The notes under the pieces: model-generated
Database searches by the model: none
Seen by the model: the letters and a program-made list of their open reading frames with translations, nothing else
Told to the model about the DNA's origin: nothing
Shown: positions 1-11,049 of the stretch, one piece after another
How the letters are laid out: the number at the start of each line of letters is the position of its first letter
Position numbering within the stretch: position 1 is the stretch's first letter
Assembly (NCBI GenBank): GCA_022113835.1
Contig: JAILWY010000021.1
Span: 7,564,001 to 7,628,000 of the forward strand
Direction: 5' to 3'
Origin: Atopsyche davidsoni
Lineage: Eukaryota; Arthropoda; Insecta; Trichoptera; Hydrobiosidae
DNA: 64,000 bases
Program-made: the position numbers and the translations under genes

Positions 1-3000
1 CATATTATGGTCATCGTCAAGCTGTTCGTGATGTAAACTTTGATAATACTGGGAAATTATTTATATCTGCAGGTAATATTTATTTTACTCATTTATTTAA
101 ATCTTTATGTAATTTACATCTTAAAAAGGAAGTTTATACTTTATGCTTGAGCCTCTACTGGTATTTCCAGCAATATTCCCAATCAGTTATGAACGTTTAT
201 GTTTGGAAATACCCAAAAATGAGAAAACAAAGATTAGCAATAATTTCAATAGAAATAATAATAATACATAAAAGTGATACTTAAAAAAAAAAACATTCAA
301 ATGATAACCAGAAAATATAAAAATTTCTGAAAAACCAAGAAATACTTAGACATAAGATCAATTAATTCTATTGACAAAAGATCTTTTAATTCTATTCCAG
401 TATATAACAATTTTTTTTGTAATTTAGTTATAATATTTTATTCAAATTGAAATATAGAAACTCCCCACACATGGAAGATTTTCATAATTATTAAATTTTC
501 TACATAAATAATTTCTTATAAAAAGTACATATGAGTTGAAATTAAAGATAATAAATATTTTTTCACAGGTTATGATCGATACATTAAGTTGTGGGATACA
601 GAAACTGGGGAATGTGTAAACAGATTTACCAGCAGAAAGATTCCTTATTGTGCCAAATTCCATCCTGATGAAGATAAGCAGCATCTCTTTGTAGCTGGAA
701 CATCAGACAAAAAGATTATTTGCGTAAGTATTTAAAAAAATTAAAAAATCTCATAACAGAACCCCATTTTATGACAAAGTACAATTTATAGCAAAAAAAA
801 TATATATTTTATGGTCTGTTATGATTATTTGATATTTTATTACCTTATAAAGGTATCTTTACGTAGATATTTATTTATCAAGTGACTTTGATTCAGGAGA
901 TGTCATGAAAGACAATCAAATGTTTAAAAAATCCTATGTGTTATGATATAAAAATTTTAACATTTATATTACAGTGGGATACGAGATCTGGAGAAATCGT
1001 CCAGGAGTACGATAGACATTTGGGCGCTGTAAACTCTATAACTTTTGTGGATGAAAATAGAAGATTCGTGACTACCTCTGATGATAAAAGCTTGCGTGTC
1101 TGGGAATGGTAACTGAACATTTTTAAAATTAGATTCACTAAACAAATTTCAAATGCACTTTATTACTATAAATCAAGTACACAATGTATTTAATACAACA
1201 TATGTACATTACTTATATTATTTATTGCTTTTTTAGCACAATTTGTTTTATTAAAAATCATGGTCATATATTTATTCATACATATTACACAATCAATCTA
1301 AATCTTATAGAATCGTTTAGTACAAATATTAGCTTATATCTTATATAAAACATTTTCTAAAATATAAGAATAATTTATTTAAATATCTTGTGACGACCAA
1401 AAATTTATAGTTAACGGCCAGACAAGGTCTCTCAGCATTTAATGACTTGATATGTACATAAATGAAAAGTTACTTATGCCCTTGTCTAGTGAAAGGTCTC
1501 TGTGGAAGCGACCCACATGCCTTTATACCAGATCTGGGAAGTTAGAGGTTTATGCTTATATGCATGCTCAACCTACTCACAGCAATGATGCAAGATTTCG
1601 CAATTTAGCCAATGATCTCAAAGCAGCACCTACATTTTAAAGTTACGATATTTAGACAAATTTGAATTTTAGCAAGAAAACATAGTTGTGAAAATCATTA
1701 CAAAATTATTATCATTGACGTAAAATGTTTTTTTGTTTGTTTATAAACAACTGTAACACACAGAAGGAACACATTAAAGCCACCTACGCGGCCAAGCAGT
1801 GCATAAAATGTTTTAATAATAAAAATTTGTAATGTGTTGCGCTTTGTTGTATTTTAGGGATATTCCTGTTGATATGAAGTACATTGCGGACCCGACGATG
1901 CACTCCATGCCGTTTGTTACTTCATCACCCAACGGCAAGTGGTTAGCCTGCCAATCCATGGACAACAAAGTCGTCGTTTTTAGCGCTCTCAACCGCTTCA
2001 AAATGAACAGGAAGAAAACGTTTACTGGACATATGGTGGCCGGTTATGCGTGTGGGTTGGACTACTCTCCAGATATGAGGCAAGTCTCACACATTCAATA
2101 CAATGTCAACATTTTTATCATTATTATAACGTAAACCTTTTTTTAACTGTCATTCCATATTTTATTCATATTTCGATCTATAGCAGACCTTAGAGAGACA
2201 TTAATTGCACTTTAATAAATAAATATTTATATATTATAGACAATATACTGAACTATTTTTATAGATAAGATAAAGTTAGTATCATCCTTAGCTTAATCAT
2301 TCACTAAGTAATTAATATAATATACAATCTTGCTGTATTTATTTTTCTCTGTTTGTAAAGATTCTCAGCAAATCATGTCATAAAACAAATAGCAGTAGCC
2401 GGGGCTACTTTTATGTCTAAAGGCTACACAATTTAAAATCTTATCTCAATCAATCAATCTGAGTAATATTTATTGATTTTCTTAAACTAATATACTTTAG
2501 CAGAATTTGATTTTGATATATCTTTTCATATGAGTCAACCAGCTATACAAATATGCAACTTTGAACACTCAGAGGTTGTAAAGTTCCATATATCGATAAG
2601 CGTGATGAATGCTGGCAACTGACCAATAATGGTCATTTCAATTTTGATAGTATATTTTACTCGTATTTTTCAATGATTTTCAACAAATGCTAAATGCTAA
2701 TGTAAATTGTTGTTTTCTGATTAGATTGACAGTATTGACGTATAATCGTAGCCTCCAATTAAAGTTATTATGTAAGTTGCTTCCATTGTATAATTTGATC
2801 CAGCTTTCACGTCATAACTTCCTCACCTTTTGGCCTTTGAAATAATAGCCTACTGTTAAATTAACGAGAGTGGTTCTTGTTGGATATAAATTATCTTCTT
2901 CACATTTGACATCATTAATTTTATTTTTTTTGCTTAAAAACTTTTCCATTTTTACAGATGTATTTATTAACTCTTAATTAATCATTTCATTACATAATTT

Positions 3001-6000
3001 AATTTGAAAACTACATAGGATTATCAAAAATGGTTGTTTTCATTTAATGAATTAAGATAAAATAATATATTTAAAAATGCTAATTAAATTATATTCAACC
3101 ACTTATAATACTAATTATGGTGTGCCAAAATATAATACTTTACTAAGAGGCCTCTGAAGCCTTCGATTAATACACAGGAATTCAGGAATTCCACAAGTAC
3201 AAACTTCACCACAAACCACAGATTTTTCCTTCATTTTTTAAAGGTCAACATATTTTCTAGATTTTATCCGCCTCGCTATGTTTGATTCTCACGTAACGGC
3301 TAATTTGATTGTAAAAATAAATTTCAATTATGTAATTTATTAGATTATGTAAGCATGACATCATACTTATATTATAAGTCCCATTCAAAAACATTTTTTT
3401 ATTCAGAATAATTAAAGCATTGCAGCGATATCAACATAAATAATTGGCAATATGTTTCTCTGGATTATCTACCAGCAGGTGTATATAAACACACATTTCT
3501 ATTAGTAATAATTTATAGCAACATACTTTTCTTTCATCGGTTGCATATTCTGCATTGCGAATCATATTATATCACATTGTGATCGGGTGATTTTTTTGTC
3601 ACCTAGGGGCTGAGACCGGCGGGTTTTTTGATATATACGTCTCAAATTACAGTTTCTGTAAAATAGCCATATCTTTCGAACTATTGGGTATTTTTCAAAA
3701 AAACTTTTAGCGTCTTAATCTAAAATAATTGCTTTATTTATTTTTTTGTACATACATGTTTTGTACACAAAATTACTATACAATAAATGAAATGGAAAGC
3801 GAAAAACACACTTTTACGATCAAAATTAAATTGTTATAAAAAATCACAATACTTTTTGAAAATTTTTATTAGATCTAATCAGAAACAAAACAACCTAATA
3901 ATGCGTCAACGTATGATAGCGTTCAAAACACTTTCCTTTGTGAAGAGCTACATTGCAAAACATAAAAATAATTGGACAAATTGTCAGCATAAAATTCATC
4001 ACTATCATGGGTATCGTGTTCCATGTTCTCTGGGTTATTATAATAAAATTATCTTTATCAGTTCACTCCCACTTCCAAAAATTAAAACCACTTTCAAAAA
4101 CAAAAACAGAAAATATTATTGTTACAGTTCGACAAATCTTATGTTTTTTCACCAACACACAACATTTGGGATTTTTGCGCAAAACTTTCAATAATTTTTG
4201 AATAAAAAATATTCTACAAAAGCACTATGAATTCAGGAATACGAAATTGACACGTCTTAACGAAAATAGTATCTCAGTGTCACTGAAATAAGGAAGAGAG
4301 TCTCTGTATATTTAGTTTGCAGTAATAACTATTGTGTTCTGTTGTGTATAGTTAACCGTTATTTTTTATGACCATGGTTTCAAATACTTGGATATTTGTT
4401 TGTGTCGTCAGGTGGTCTAATGTTTGTAAACAGCTGGCAAAAGATACGGCACTGGTACCTGCTCGGGTGAAGCGAGCGTTCATCCGTTTCCAGTATACCA
4501 CCGCCAGTCTATGCAGAACGCATAAATGCGTCTCCCGGCCTCTACCGCCAGGCAGCGAGGAACGCATTTATGCGTCTCCCGATCACAATGTGATATTATC
4601 AAATTAAAATGTTTTCACATTTGAGCTTTTCCGATTTCCTTTTGATTTATCCTTATATAATGTATTCTTATTTATCACCACGCATCAGTAAATTTTGAAA
4701 ATTTAGATTTATTTCCTAAGCAATTATGAATTGTCTCGAAGTTAATTAATTCATTTACTTTTTTTGATCATTTGGGCTTTTTGTAGAGGTGGCGTTGACA
4801 CTCCATTATTGGAATCAATTATAGAATATCATCAACGCCAACATAAAGTCGCTTTAGTTGATTATGGAAATGGCTTGTAATTTATTATGTCCATGGAAAT
4901 GTACTGAATTTGGCATAAATTTCAATTATACAACTCACAACAAAGTACTATCAATATATCTGGAGCTGAAGAACAGGGAGTCAGCATTGTTATAAAATGA
5001 TGTTTGTATTTTAATATTGTATTTCCTTAACATGGTGTTAAAATAAACATGCCCAAGGCTTTAAAATTGAATGTCACTCATCAAAAGTGTTTTATATTTA
5101 TATTAAATACCTCCGTGTAATTTTCAACCTTTGGTTTTTCAACAATAAGACATGTTAGTTTTTTTTTTCCTTTTATTTAAAATATATACTTTGAATGGTC
5201 TCAAAATACTGAAAGACATAACTGGACTATTGCTAATTTGCATACATTTTTAAATAAACAAGTATTTGGATCAAAAGTGGATCACACGCATCATAAAAAA
5301 ATATTAATTTTCTGTTTCAATAAAATATTTGTTGTTTGTCTCAACAATCGAGTCATTTCACCTTTCCGGTGTAGGAATGTATCAAAATATACTGAATCTA
5401 CCTGAATATATTGGTATAACTTCTAGAAATAGTCTTCAGTCAAATGTGTAACTCCGAGACAGGCAATAAAATATGTAATTATAAATGAGGGCAATTGTAT
5501 AAGCATAAATTTGCATTCAAATGTAGTCACATGCAGAATTAAATCTAGTTTATACCGGTTGGCTTACAAATCATTATTTGCTTGAGTGAGTGCCTCTGGC
5601 TTCGTTGTAGAAATACTTGTATTGAATCGAATATAAATTATTCATTTTTGCTTTATCTACATTTTAACAACAAAAAGTGTATCACATCTTAATTTTGCCA
5701 TATAATTGTAAACTTGTTTAACCTTTCCAAATAATCTTTACCAAAATGATGTAATAATATTTTCTTAATTAACAAATACTCTTCGGTGTTGTTTTTTTTT
5801 TTTAATTATAAAACAGAATTTTGAATCTTTTTTAATGGTTGTCACCATTAAGTGAAAGAATGTTATTAAGGTCAAATATATTCAGATAACTGTAACTTGT
5901 TTTGAATTTTAATTGTGCAATACTTGGAATATATTAATTATATACTTACTTTGAATATAAAAAAACTCTTTGAGATCACTAATTATGATAAACTGCATTA

Positions 6001-6453
6001 TATTTAAATTCACCGATATTAGGCTAATTTTAATGGAGACTTATAATTCGGCATTGAATAGTAATGTGTAGCTTTATTGTCCTCTAGTCTACATGCGTCA
6101 TTATGTTTAAATTAATATATTTACATATCAAACAAATATTTTTTCCGTGTTTTCAATTTAAATCTGTTATGACACGACACTGAAATACAAATTAAGTATG
6201 ACAGTTTTGCAGTATAGAGAAGTGTTAAAGAAAATACATATTTCTATTTACATATGAATTTTTTTTATTTTGCAGCTATTTGGTGTCAGGAGATGCTGAT
6301 GGAAAATGCTATATCTGGGACTGGAAAACGACAAAGCTCTACAGGAAATGGAAGGCACATGACGGTGTATGTATTTCTGCTCTGTGGCATCCTCATGAGC
6401 CAAGTAAAGTCTTGACAGCGGGATGGGACGGAGTTATCAAGTACTGGGACTAG
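1..6453 (+). CDS. CDC40: Pre-mRNA-processing factor 17 (CDC40/PRP17), 3' part, five exons
   Basis: WD40-repeat spliceosome protein acting around the second catalytic step of pre-mRNA splicing in the nucleus (family knowledge). Visible exons are 1-72 (partial), 569-723, 975-1108, 1858-2079 and 6276-6453 (stop TAG 6451-6453). They join in one frame and give about 252 residues. The assembled protein reads as the family C-terminus, with blocks such as [63 protein letters not shown] and final [10 protein letters not shown], covering roughly the last four to five blades of the propeller. The N-terminal half lies left of the window. Introns are GT-AG except the last, which starts with GC at 2080. 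A poly(A) signal AATAAA at 6526-6531 sits about 75 nt after the stop. The gene is convergent with Alas. Identification is confident; only the missing 5' end limits the annotation. Confidence 0.95.
2080..6275 (+). other. CDC40 last intron, about 4.2 kb, GC-AG type
   Basis: The upstream exon ends ...GATATGAG and the intron opens GCAAGT. The downstream exon begins CTATTTGG after TTTTGCAG. Joining AG + C gives Ser, restoring the family order Pro-Asp-Met-Ser-Tyr. No GT near position 2080 gives an in-frame join. Apart from the inverted-repeat element at 3569-4596 the intron is plain AT-rich sequence with no coding signal that I can see. Confidence 0.85.
3569..4596. mobile_element. About 1 kb non-autonomous DNA element with 19-bp terminal inverted repeats
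   Basis: Left end ATATCACATTGTGATCGGG (3569-3587) is the exact reverse complement of 4578-4596. Just inside the left end is a GGTGA/TCACC hairpin (3586-3603). Near the right end a palindromic core, ACGCATAAATGCGT or ACGCATTTATGCGT, followed by CTCCCG occurs twice in the same orientation (4516-4537 and 4560-4581), which looks like sub-terminal repeats. Internal open frames (for example 3787-4194) resemble no transposase. A CCC/GGG near the ends recalls piggyBac-like elements, but I see no TTAA duplication, so the superfamily is unassigned. Confidence 0.65.
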
Positions 6454-7213
6454 TATCTGTTCAGAGTTGAACTAAATTGAACTAACCCATTGGTTTAGTC
6501 CTAGAGACGTCTGCATTCATGGTAAAATAAAACCTCCGAGTTATACTTTCAATATTAATACCTGTATTCTTTATTTCAATTAATAAATTTTTTTAAATGA
6601 ATCAATCTTTCTGTGCAGAGTAAAATGTTAAAACTAGTTATTTAAAGGATAATTTATATGTAGTGTCAATTTTTTGTTATATTTCAATTTAATTCCACCG
6701 TAATCAGTAATGGTAATAGTCCATAGTCCAATTAAAAAAAAGTCTTGCTTTAACAATTAAAAAATGAACTGTTATCATGTGGATTTTTAATATACGGTGC
6801 TCATACATTATCGCACAATATCGTTTACTTGTGCAAGATATTTATAATTAAGCATAAAAAGTGATAGCAACTACAGCAGAATGTAGTTAATTCACCATGA
6901 GTAATAGAGAAAGTTGTAATGAAAATAATAGAGGCGTGTTCAAGATAAAACATTTATTTTATGATAGACATATACACTTTATTTTCTTATAATATAATGG
7001 GAAGACATTTAAAATATTTTATACATTATGATTCTTAATCATAAGTCAACAAAAATAAATATTAAAAAAACTTAACATAAAGTGTGTCATGTAAAGTGTA
7101 AATATTAAATTTTTACAATGGAAATAATTGCCAAAATTAGATTTATCACCCAAAAAATATTAATCTTTTCGCTAAATCTTTACTATACTGGTACATCTAA
7201 GAGTAAATATAAA
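6454..7213. other. Convergent 3' region between CDC40 and Alas
   Basis: AT-rich sequence holding the CDC40 poly(A) signal (6526-6531) and, on the minus strand, candidate Alas poly(A) signals (TTTATT on the plus strand around 6953-6985). No coding sequence or structured RNA was recognised. Confidence 0.6.
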
Positions 7214-8677
7214 TTAAGATTTCCTTTGAGACGACAAAGGTAAACCAATCTTGCTCCAAATGATGAGGATGTCATTAATAAACTGGTCCACCATGGCTTC
7301 GGTGTGGTGCGGTGTCGGCGCCAAACGCAGCTTCTCCTGTCCGCGTGCTACCGTAGGATAGTTGATGGCTTGCACATAATGCCCGAAATCTTTCAACAAC
7401 ATATTAGATATCTTTGTGGAAATTTCGGGGTTTCCTATTTTTATAGGAATGATATGACTCGGAGTGGCTTCTACCGGAATGCCAGCTTTGTCCAGGGCAG
7501 CTTTCATGTATCGAACGTTATGCTGGTGCTTTTCTCTCAATTGCTGACCTTCTGGACTAGACAGTAATTGCACGGCAGTAATGGATCCTGCTAGTATTGC
7601 AGGTGGAAGGGATGTTGTGAATATGAAACCTGCTGCGTACGAACGTATCATATCTACAAGTTCAGCAGTTCCAGTGATGTAGCCACCTATATTACCAAAA
7701 GCCTTCCCGAGGGTGCCCGATATGATATCCATATTCTCAACTTGACCATCTCTCTCTCCGACTCCTGCTCCGTGAGCCCCGTAAAGGCCCACAGCGTGCA
7801 CCTCGTCCACAAACGTGATCGCTCCATGCTCTTTTGAGATGCGATTTAGCTCCTCTAGAGGACATATGGCTCCACTCATTGAATGTACAGTTTCAAAAGC
7901 CACTATTTTGGGTGTCTCCACTGGAACTTGACGTAACAGGGATTCGAGATGTGTTGGATCGTTGTGGCGAAAGATGTGTTTTGGAACATTGCTGTTTCGA
8001 ATTCCTTGAATCATAGACGCATGATTGCCTTCATCAGAAAATATATGGCACCCGGGAAGTGATTTGGCCAATGTATAAAGTGTAGAGTCATTGGCTATGT
8101 AACAGGAAGTAAAAAGTAAAGCAGCCTCCTTGCCGTGCAAGTGTGCAAGGGTGGCCTCCAACTTCTCGTGGTACAGAGAATTACCAGAGATGTTACGAGT
8201 GCCACCGGCGCCTGTGCCATGCTTGAGTAGAGCCTCCTGAGCGGCGGCCTTGACTCGCGGGTGGCAGGACATGCCGAGATAATCATTGGAACACCACACA
8301 GTGATGGGTTTTTCTCCCCAAGAGTACTCCAGGGCTCCCGGGAACTGGCCCTCAGCCGCCAGCCTGTTGACTTTTTTGAACACCCTATAAGAGTGATCCT
8401 TTTTTTTAAGCAATATTTGATTTCGAAAAAAATCGTCGTAAGGAAACTTCTTCGGAGTATTCGCGCTTTCGTCAGGAAGCGCTTGAGAAGCCTGGCTGAT
8501 GGTGGAAGCCTTTCTATTTGAAAAAGGACACTCCGATTCAACTTTCGGCAGCATGCTCTTTTGCGTAGCAATCTGTCTGGATATAGCCGGACATTGTTTT
8601 CCATACTGTTTCAATAAGTGAACTCCGTAATTTTTGACGTAACCAGCACTCAGCGAGTTCACAAACGGGCACGGCAT
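7214..8677 (-). CDS. Alas: 5-aminolevulinate synthase, mitochondrial (Alas), single exon
   Basis: Condenses glycine with succinyl-CoA to 5-aminolevulinate, the first and rate-limiting step of haem synthesis, in the mitochondrial matrix using pyridoxal phosphate (family knowledge). The frame is uninterrupted and gives 487 aa. I start at the ATG at 8677 (A at -3); the frame continues upstream only to a GTG at 8704, which I reject as a start. The first 60 residues form a basic leader with three Cys-Pro haem-regulatory-type motifs, at Cys3, Cys29 and Cys50. The catalytic domain follows: [48 protein letters not shown] and SGTLGKAFG with the PLP Schiff-base Lys at about residue 325, then [12 protein letters not shown] and [10 protein letters not shown]. 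It is full length for an insect ALAS. The CDS contains no introns; a non-coding 5' exon is possible but not visible. The three Cys-Pro motifs suggest haem feedback on import or stability. Confidence 0.97.
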   Translation of the reverse strand: MPCPFVNSLSAGYVKNYGVHLLKQYGKQCPAISRQIATQKSMLPKVESECPFSNRKASTISQASQALPDESANTPKKFPYDDFFRNQILLKKKDHSYRVFKKVNRLAAEGQFPGALEYSWGEKPITVWCSNDYLGMSCHPRVKAAAQEALLKHGTGAGGTRNISGNSLYHEKLEATLAHLHGKEAALLFTSCYIANDSTLYTLAKSLPGCHIFSDEGNHASMIQGIRNSNVPKHIFRHNDPTHLESLLRQVPVETPKIVAFETVHSMSGAICPLEELNRISKEHGAITFVDEVHAVGLYGAHGAGVGERDGQVENMDIISGTLGKAFGNIGGYITGTAELVDMIRSYAAGFIFTTSLPPAILAGSITAVQLLSSPEGQQLREKHQHNVRYMKAALDKAGIPVEATPSHIIPIKIGNPEISTKISNMLLKDFGHYVQAINYPTVARGQEKLRLAPTPHHTEAMVDQFINDILIIWSKIGLPLSSQRKS

Positions 8678-9386
8678 CTTGAAAATTGAGTATGAAGATA
8701 TCACAAAAAAGTTGCTTTAAAACTTCGAGTCCAATGTACTTCACTGCCTCGCGAGAGCGCTTCCAGGTCAATTATGCAAGGTGCTGAGACGTGTAGAGAG
8801 AATTTAAATAACTGACACATGAACTGTCACACCAATGTTTATGTGGAGGGGGAAGTTAAATTATTTGTGCAATTTTTATTCAGTGTTGCCAGTGTATAAT
8901 TTTTTTCGGTGATTCACGTCATCTCAGTATACAGAAATCCAACAAGTTCAATAAACATGTGTAAATTTTATTTTGGTTATGCACGAAGAGATGTAAAATG
9001 TATTCCCCGAAGAGATTTAAGTATTTGTGTGTGACCTCACTTTAAAACAATTTCACACAATTGAAATGAAAAATAATAAAATAAATATTTGATATACGAG
9101 TGTGTAACTAAGTATTGATTATAAAAATGTATCATCTATTGAATAATAAAAACATAGCTATTTTTTTAATTGAAACGGTTTAATATTTTATATAATATGT
9201 TTTGAAAAGCCTTTATTGTTGCATAGGTGTTATTTTTCATGTTTAAAAATAATTTATTTATAATTGATTTTTGTGAAGACCGTCACAGCTTTTTTTCATG
9301 AATAATTTTATGCCTCTAGGGAGGCTTTATCTTATGTTACTAAAATAGCTTGTATCAATTTCTCTGAGATGATAAATTTAAAAGTT

Positions 9387-9560
9387 GTTGCCTAGTAAAT
9401 TATGAAAACGACATTGAAAATATTTAACCTACCAATCAATTTTTTATGGGTTTTCTTGTTATTTTTATGAGCTTGGTGTAAAGATGTTATCAAATTCTCA
9501 CCAATTAATATTTACATTAAAACATGTCACTCCACTCATTAATATGGCTTTTACAATTTT
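9387..9560 (+). repeat. Diverged direct repeat, copy 1
   Basis: Shares with 10145-10316 an ordered series of matching blocks: TTGCCTA, then GAAAATATTTAACCTACC versus GAAATATCTAACCCACC, then ATTTTTT..GGTTTTCT, then ACATTAAAAC..T..C..TCCA. The order and spacing are conserved across roughly 170 nt, which indicates an old duplication or two insertions of one element about 760 nt apart. Confidence 0.55.
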
Positions 9561-10144
9561 TGACTTAATTTACATTATAAAAACTAGGAGAGAAGTAGGT
9601 AATGGGGGTCATTTTTTTGTAAATTAAATAAAAGAAAATCTATGGATTAATTATTTATTGATTGAGCCCTACTATAAACTTTATTTATTTAGCTAACATT
9701 TGAGGTCAACTTTAATTATTTTGGGAGAATAATTTAGGAACTATAGTTATTTAAAAATAAAATTGATAACTATTGTCTACTGTTGTGGACAATGGTAATC
9801 AGTGTGTGGGCAATGGTTGTCGCCAAAAACGAGAAAAAAAATCTAGCCAAAAAAGTTGAAGCTGTTATGGAAAACTGGTTTTGAATCACGATCTTTCTTT
9901 CTAAAGCATAGAAAGAAATACCAAATAATTTAAGCCTTACCTTCGGATTTGTTCAGTCGATAAATTAGATCAGAAGTTCGCAAAGTCGTTCTACTTCTAT
10001 AATTCATTAACGCGTGGTGCAAACTAAAAAGTCGTAGTCAGAGCGCCCTATTTGTGCACAGGTTGCGATTGGATTCAAAAACATCGCTCTCTCTCGTTTG
10101 GTTTATGTTAAAATAGGGTGATCATCATTGCCTACTGACTTCAA

Positions 10145-10316
10145 TTGCCTACATCTATCCTACACTCGAAATATCTAACCCACCATACAATTTTTTTACA
10201 GGTTTTCTAGCTACATTTATAGACATATTCGTAGACAGTAACATTAAAACTTATCGCTCCATTTATGAATATAATGTTTTCATTCTATTTTTGATGTTTT
10301 TTTAAAGAAAAATCAG
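10145..10316 (+). repeat. Diverged direct repeat, copy 2
   Basis: Partner of the copy at 9387-9560, same orientation, with small indels. No terminal inverted repeats or target duplications were seen. Confidence 0.55.
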
Positions 10317-11049
10317 TAAGTAACTTATTTTGGGGAGTGGCTGTCGGTGACTATGTCAGAAGTAAATTCAAGGCCGCTTCTGAGAGTTTGATTGTCCGTG
10401 ACCAGAATATCCCAAGTCCTGGCAACACCGCGCACTGTTTTCATTTCTTTAGCGTAGTCGGAGTTGGGTCGCTTAAGTTTTGTAATTTTCTGATAAATGG
10501 ACCATTTGAACGGTATTATTTGTTAATCGGTGGATTGAGCTGCTAATAATAAATATTAGTAGCATGTTCTGCATAAATCGAAAAATTATCTTCACCGGAG
10601 AACGTTTTTTGATTTTGCAACAAAATGACAAAGGCAAATGAGTTCACTCTGAACTTTATATTTCGTTTCAATATTATGTATTTAGGGTGGCTTATCGACA
10701 TTAAATTGTGATAACAATAATCAGTTTCGTTTTCCAAAAGGTATTTAATATAGTGTATTATTTTCATTAGCAAGCTATAGCGTGTACTATCTTATGTCTT
10801 CCTAATTTTTATCAAATTTATTTAGTGTTTATTTACATTATTGTACAGAAAGTTACAAACGTTATTTTTCATTCAAATCTAATAAACACTATACAAAGAT
10901 GTATATTTCATAATCCTGAATTACTGTTGTATTGATTTGATTTGAAATTCCTTTCTAAAATAATGTGTGCTGTTTTTGTTAATATATATTTGAATATCTT
11001 GAATTTGAGCTTTTATTTTCTTATTTCAGTATTACTTCACGTGCGCAAG

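Larger units (their letters stand above)
8678..11049. other. Intergenic/promoter region between Alas (minus) and the zinc-finger gene (plus)
   Basis: Upstream of both divergent genes. It is AT-rich and holds an old direct duplication (9387-9560 and 10145-10316). A strong 3' splice acceptor (pyrimidine tract plus TTTCAG ending at 11029) precedes the start codon at 11050, so an upstream 5' exon of the plus-strand gene probably lies in this interval. I cannot place it. The open frame at 10337-10546 has no ATG start and no recognisable family. Confidence 0.5.

Noticed and set aside
8678..8704. Alternative upstream start for Alas, adding nine residues
   Set aside because: The frame opens at GTG, not ATG; the ATG at 8677 places the first Cys-Pro motif immediately after Met, as in other insect ALAS proteins.
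10337..10546. Possible small protein upstream of the zinc-finger gene
   Set aside because: Begins at GTG, has no ATG start or known family, and lies next to a duplicated non-coding segment.
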